A stretch of 64,000 nucleotides of DNA. Origin: Halisarca cf. caerulea. Lineage: Eukaryota > Porifera > Demospongiae > Chondrillida > Halisarcidae. The notes under the pieces are model-generated. The model was not told where the DNA came from, did not search any database, and saw nothing but the letters and a program-made list of their open reading frames with translations. The position numbers and the translations under genes are program-made. Shown here piece by piece: positions 59,201 through 64,000 of this stretch (its first letter is position 1; every line of letters begins with the position of its first letter). The DNA lies in the NCBI GenBank assembly GCA_963170055.1, contig CAUJGJ010000135.1, positions 267,001-331,000 of the forward strand, written 5' to 3'.

Positions 59201-60747
59201 AGAATGATTAATATGGTTGTTGAGAAGGTTCAAAACAAAATTCCTGTAAAACATGTGGAGCACATTGTCAAATGCAATGTCACAGAACGTCATTATAGAT
59301 ATCAACAAAATGTCTGTCGTGCAGGTTATTCACTACTTCTTGAAGTTTTGAATACTTCCCTAAACTACTATTTTACTTCACCCTACAATGAACTTTGGGG
59401 ACTTTTATGCATTATCTGTAACACAGTATCAGGTAGGGCGGTATGTATGCTGATTTTTAGCCTATAATATCGGCTTTTCATTACTTTTTTAAGTTACAGT
59501 CTCCAAACTTTGTCCGGTCGTGACCAGACTGACTGGACCAGTTCCACCGAGCCTACATGGCCAAGCACACACATGCATGAAGTATTCATGCCATCATGAT
59601 CCCATTTGAACAGTATACACCCACATCATTGTCATTGTCATTATTACGGTAACCCCTTCAGTCATCGTTCAAACATGACGTACTTGATCCACTTACTTAT
59701 GGACACATTGGCCATTCCCTGAATAGCACCACTCTTCAGATCTATGCATTGAATACTTCCTCCATTGTCCACTTCTCCGAACCCAGTTATAGTGATAGTG
59801 GACGTGAAGGTCAGATTGGTGTCTGTAGTGGTGACCAGTAGGTTGCTCTTAGCAACAGATAGTCCGCTCTGGAGTTTAGCAAATGTCTCATTCAGGTCCA
59901 GTATGGTCCACACAGCTGATGGACCAGTTACATTGCAAGTGAAAGTTTGTTGCTGTCCACAGTTTAAGGAAATCACACCTGAAGGGGATAGGGTACCTGC
60001 ATGGAAGGAGAAATGTGTACTTCCTTGGAATCAAGTAATTAAACCATCACAAAATTAATAATGGAAACCCTGAAGGAAACATGTGAGCTGTCAACTACAT
60101 CTTCTAACATAACTCTGTCAGGGACCTCCTCAACTCAGTAAAATGAGTAGTATGTAAACGTCTTGAAACAGTATGGGGAATGGCAGAGCAACTTGAAACA
60201 GTAGGGTAACTCGGAACATGAGACCAAAAGTGGTGCCAACAGCAAAAGGAAGTTAAAGTTTGTGCTTCTTATACGTATTGTCTACATGAATTGAGAGCTT
60301 AGTAGTGGCTAGTATGGCTAGGCAGCTTGGTTGTAACAAAAAAAATTGCGAGAGAAATTGACCCTGCAAAGTTACCTCTCACCTGATCACTGATGTCCGC
60401 TTCGGTCGATCTACTAGCGTCACTCTCCCTCGACTAACTCAATCCAAGTAAACTACTGACTTTAATTTTCGAGCATGCATATCAATGGAGAACAAATGGG
60501 AATGATAGACATTCTCTACTTATGTAGTATGCCTGAGAATAAAGATCTGCGATGGGAACTTATATAATCCGCACGTCTGAATTCATACAATGATCCTTTT
60601 GCGTATGCCGTTCTTTCCAATGTACAGTTACTAATGCACTGACTAACCTTTAATAGTGCTCACATGGTTCAGTAGTAGAATGGTAAGGACAACACAACTT
60701 CGACTGCAAGTGATCCGTGCACAATTCCCGTCAGATTCAGCGGCCAT
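56139..60747 (-). CDS. Ig-FN3-FN3 type I membrane protein
   Basis: Minus-strand gene rebuilt from splice sites. Exons are 60747-60648 (Met, signal peptide), 59978-59697 (Ig), 57864-57586 (FN3), 57027-56740 (FN3) and 56263-56139 (transmembrane helix, short tail, stop). The five exons add to 1074 bp, an open frame of 357 residues, and every junction is phase 1. Each extracellular domain is one exon, as expected of exon-shuffled modules. NxS/T sequons are frequent. A cell-surface recognition or adhesion role is inferred from the architecture. If the donor-like AAGG/GTTGAT at 56144 is used instead of the stop, the frame could continue into the exon at 54,670 and onward to a DEATH domain. Extra exons in the larger introns cannot be excluded. 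Confidence 0.7.
56740..57027 (-). CDS. Fibronectin type III exon 2
   Basis: The acceptor is ATGCTTCAG and the donor ACAG followed by GTCAGG; phase 1 on both sides, 288 bp. The domain begins PAPQCPTKVKAVSVGCGLVN with VSW, then the C-terminal half LKPKTKYAFTVIAAHN and GNTVTNVT. W and Y..F.V.A are the FN3 core residues. The Cys-rich pattern GCG..NVSW recurs in the other FN3 exon. Confidence 0.8.
57586..57864 (-). CDS. Fibronectin type III exon 1
   Basis: The acceptor is CTCCATTCCTCAG and the donor ACAG followed by GTGGGC; phase 1 on both sides, 279 bp. The domain reads VPKCVTNVSAASAGCGVINV with TWELATPPPVTGTVIHYGP, then MSPNTSYLFEVFPVNWCG and GNTVNSTT. It is paralogous to the exon at 56,740. 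Confidence 0.82.
58534..58627 (+). repeat. 7-bp tandem repeat (GTATCAG), about 13 copies
   Basis: GTATCAG units run head to tail with two GTATTAG variants. A short minisatellite in the intron. Confidence 0.96.
58954..59130. mobile_element. 177-bp MITE with CAGTG ends and TA duplication
   Basis: The left end CAGTGAAACCTCTCTAATC and the right end GATTAGAGAGGCTTCACTG are inverted repeats with one extra mismatch. TA lies on both sides (58952-58953 and 59131-59132). TAATCCGACA words recur inside. The ends resemble pogo/Tigger elements. No coding capacity. Confidence 0.82.
59697..59978 (-). CDS. Immunoglobulin-like exon
   Basis: The acceptor is ATCCCCTTCAG and the donor ATAA followed by GTAAGT; phase 1 on both sides, 282 bp. 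Cys in QQTFTCNVTG, Trp in SAVWTIL and Cys in GGSIQCIDL supply the Ig disulfide and core Trp. NLTFTSTITITGF is the E-strand region. Several N-glycosylation sequons are present. The set is not certain; I-set or V-set is possible. Confidence 0.75.
60648..60747 (-). CDS. Signal-peptide exon of the Ig/FN3 gene
   Basis: ATG at 60747 opens a frame with a 16-residue polar lead, then CVVLTILLLNHVSTI and the donor AAAG followed by GTTAGT, phase 1. The hydrophobic core fits a signal peptide with an unusually long n-region. The donor phase matches the Ig exon. Confidence 0.6.
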
Positions 60748-61014
60748 TTACAAAAAATACCCACGTGACTGTCGTAGGCGAGAAAAATAAATATAGGGAC
60801 GACTACGCAAGACCATTATTGCCCCTGCCCCGGAGAGATGTATTAGCACCAAAACACAGGAAAAGGACCAAAAATGAAGAACACCCGGGGAAATTCTCGT
60901 GGAATAGGAACACTGTCTAATAAAGCAACACATGATATGGATATCATGCAGTTCAGTAAGTACTAGTCAGAGAAACTGTACGTGGTAGCCTGCAGTCCAT
61001 GTATGTGGTCTGAT

Positions 61015-63963
<2,949 letters not shown>

Positions 63964-64000
63964 CTGAAGGTATGGAGGAAGGAGTGTTAGCCAAAAGTGC

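Larger units (their letters stand above)
57870..59690. other. Large intron with short repeats and a MITE
   Basis: The intron between the Ig and first FN3 exons. It contains a 7-bp tandem repeat, a 177-bp MITE and G-rich tracts near 58,370. No further domain exon was recognised. Confidence 0.5.

Noticed and set aside
59102..59467. 121-codon plus-strand open frame
   Set aside because: It begins inside the 177-bp MITE and has no recognised domain or splice context.

Overview
The window looks like nuclear DNA of an animal, most likely a marine invertebrate and plausibly a demosponge. It has spliced genes with short introns and GT-AG junctions, an animal-type AP endonuclease gene, death-fold (DEATH and CARD-like) exons, Ig and fibronectin III exons, non-LTR and DNA-transposon relics, MITEs, and very long CA/GT microsatellites. 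There is no sign of bacterial operon structure. The sponge assignment is inference from gene style; no species marker is present.

Bases 1 to about 30,090 are a tandem satellite with a 104-bp monomer, roughly 290 copies. The left edge is outside the window. Monomers fall into at least two classes and are organised in local higher-order repeats of about 29, 14, 11, 12 and 7-24 monomers. A second subfamily occupies about 22,230-30,090. Inside it a block at about 24,484-25,934 runs in the opposite orientation. Open frames in the array are by-products of a 104-bp (3n+2) period and are not genes. The right edge abuts a broken IS630/Tc1-type transposase.

From 30.1 to 38.5 kb the sequence is mostly gene-poor: transposase relic, a decayed LINE reverse transcriptase at about 34.4-35.2 kb, CA repeats and AT-rich DNA. 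From 38.6 to 44.1 kb the minus strand carries a gene reconstructed from splice signals: two DEATH-domain exons, five small linker exons and a terminal CARD-like exon. Every internal junction is phase 1 and the joined frame stays open. Its 5' end is not identified. A 931-bp inverted-repeat transposon with 5-bp target duplications sits in one of its introns.

At 47.1-47.4 kb lies another terminal DEATH exon on the minus strand. Small phase-1 exon candidates lie upstream of it at 50.7, 52.7 and 54.7 kb. From 56.1 to 60.75 kb the minus strand encodes a compact type I membrane protein: signal peptide, Ig, two FN3 domains and a transmembrane helix. It again has only phase-1 junctions. It may end in a short tail, or may splice on to the downstream DEATH exon, which would make it a death-domain receptor. 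From 61.0 kb to the right edge lies the 3' part of an APEX1 gene on the minus strand. In two of its introns the 5' splice site is the first GT of a long GT microsatellite.

Mobile debris between the genes includes two near-identical 458/459-bp pogo/Tigger-like MITEs, a 177-bp MITE with the same type of ends, and several fold-back elements. Exon borders were assigned by eye from splice consensus, frame continuity and domain homology; no alignment or transcript data were available.
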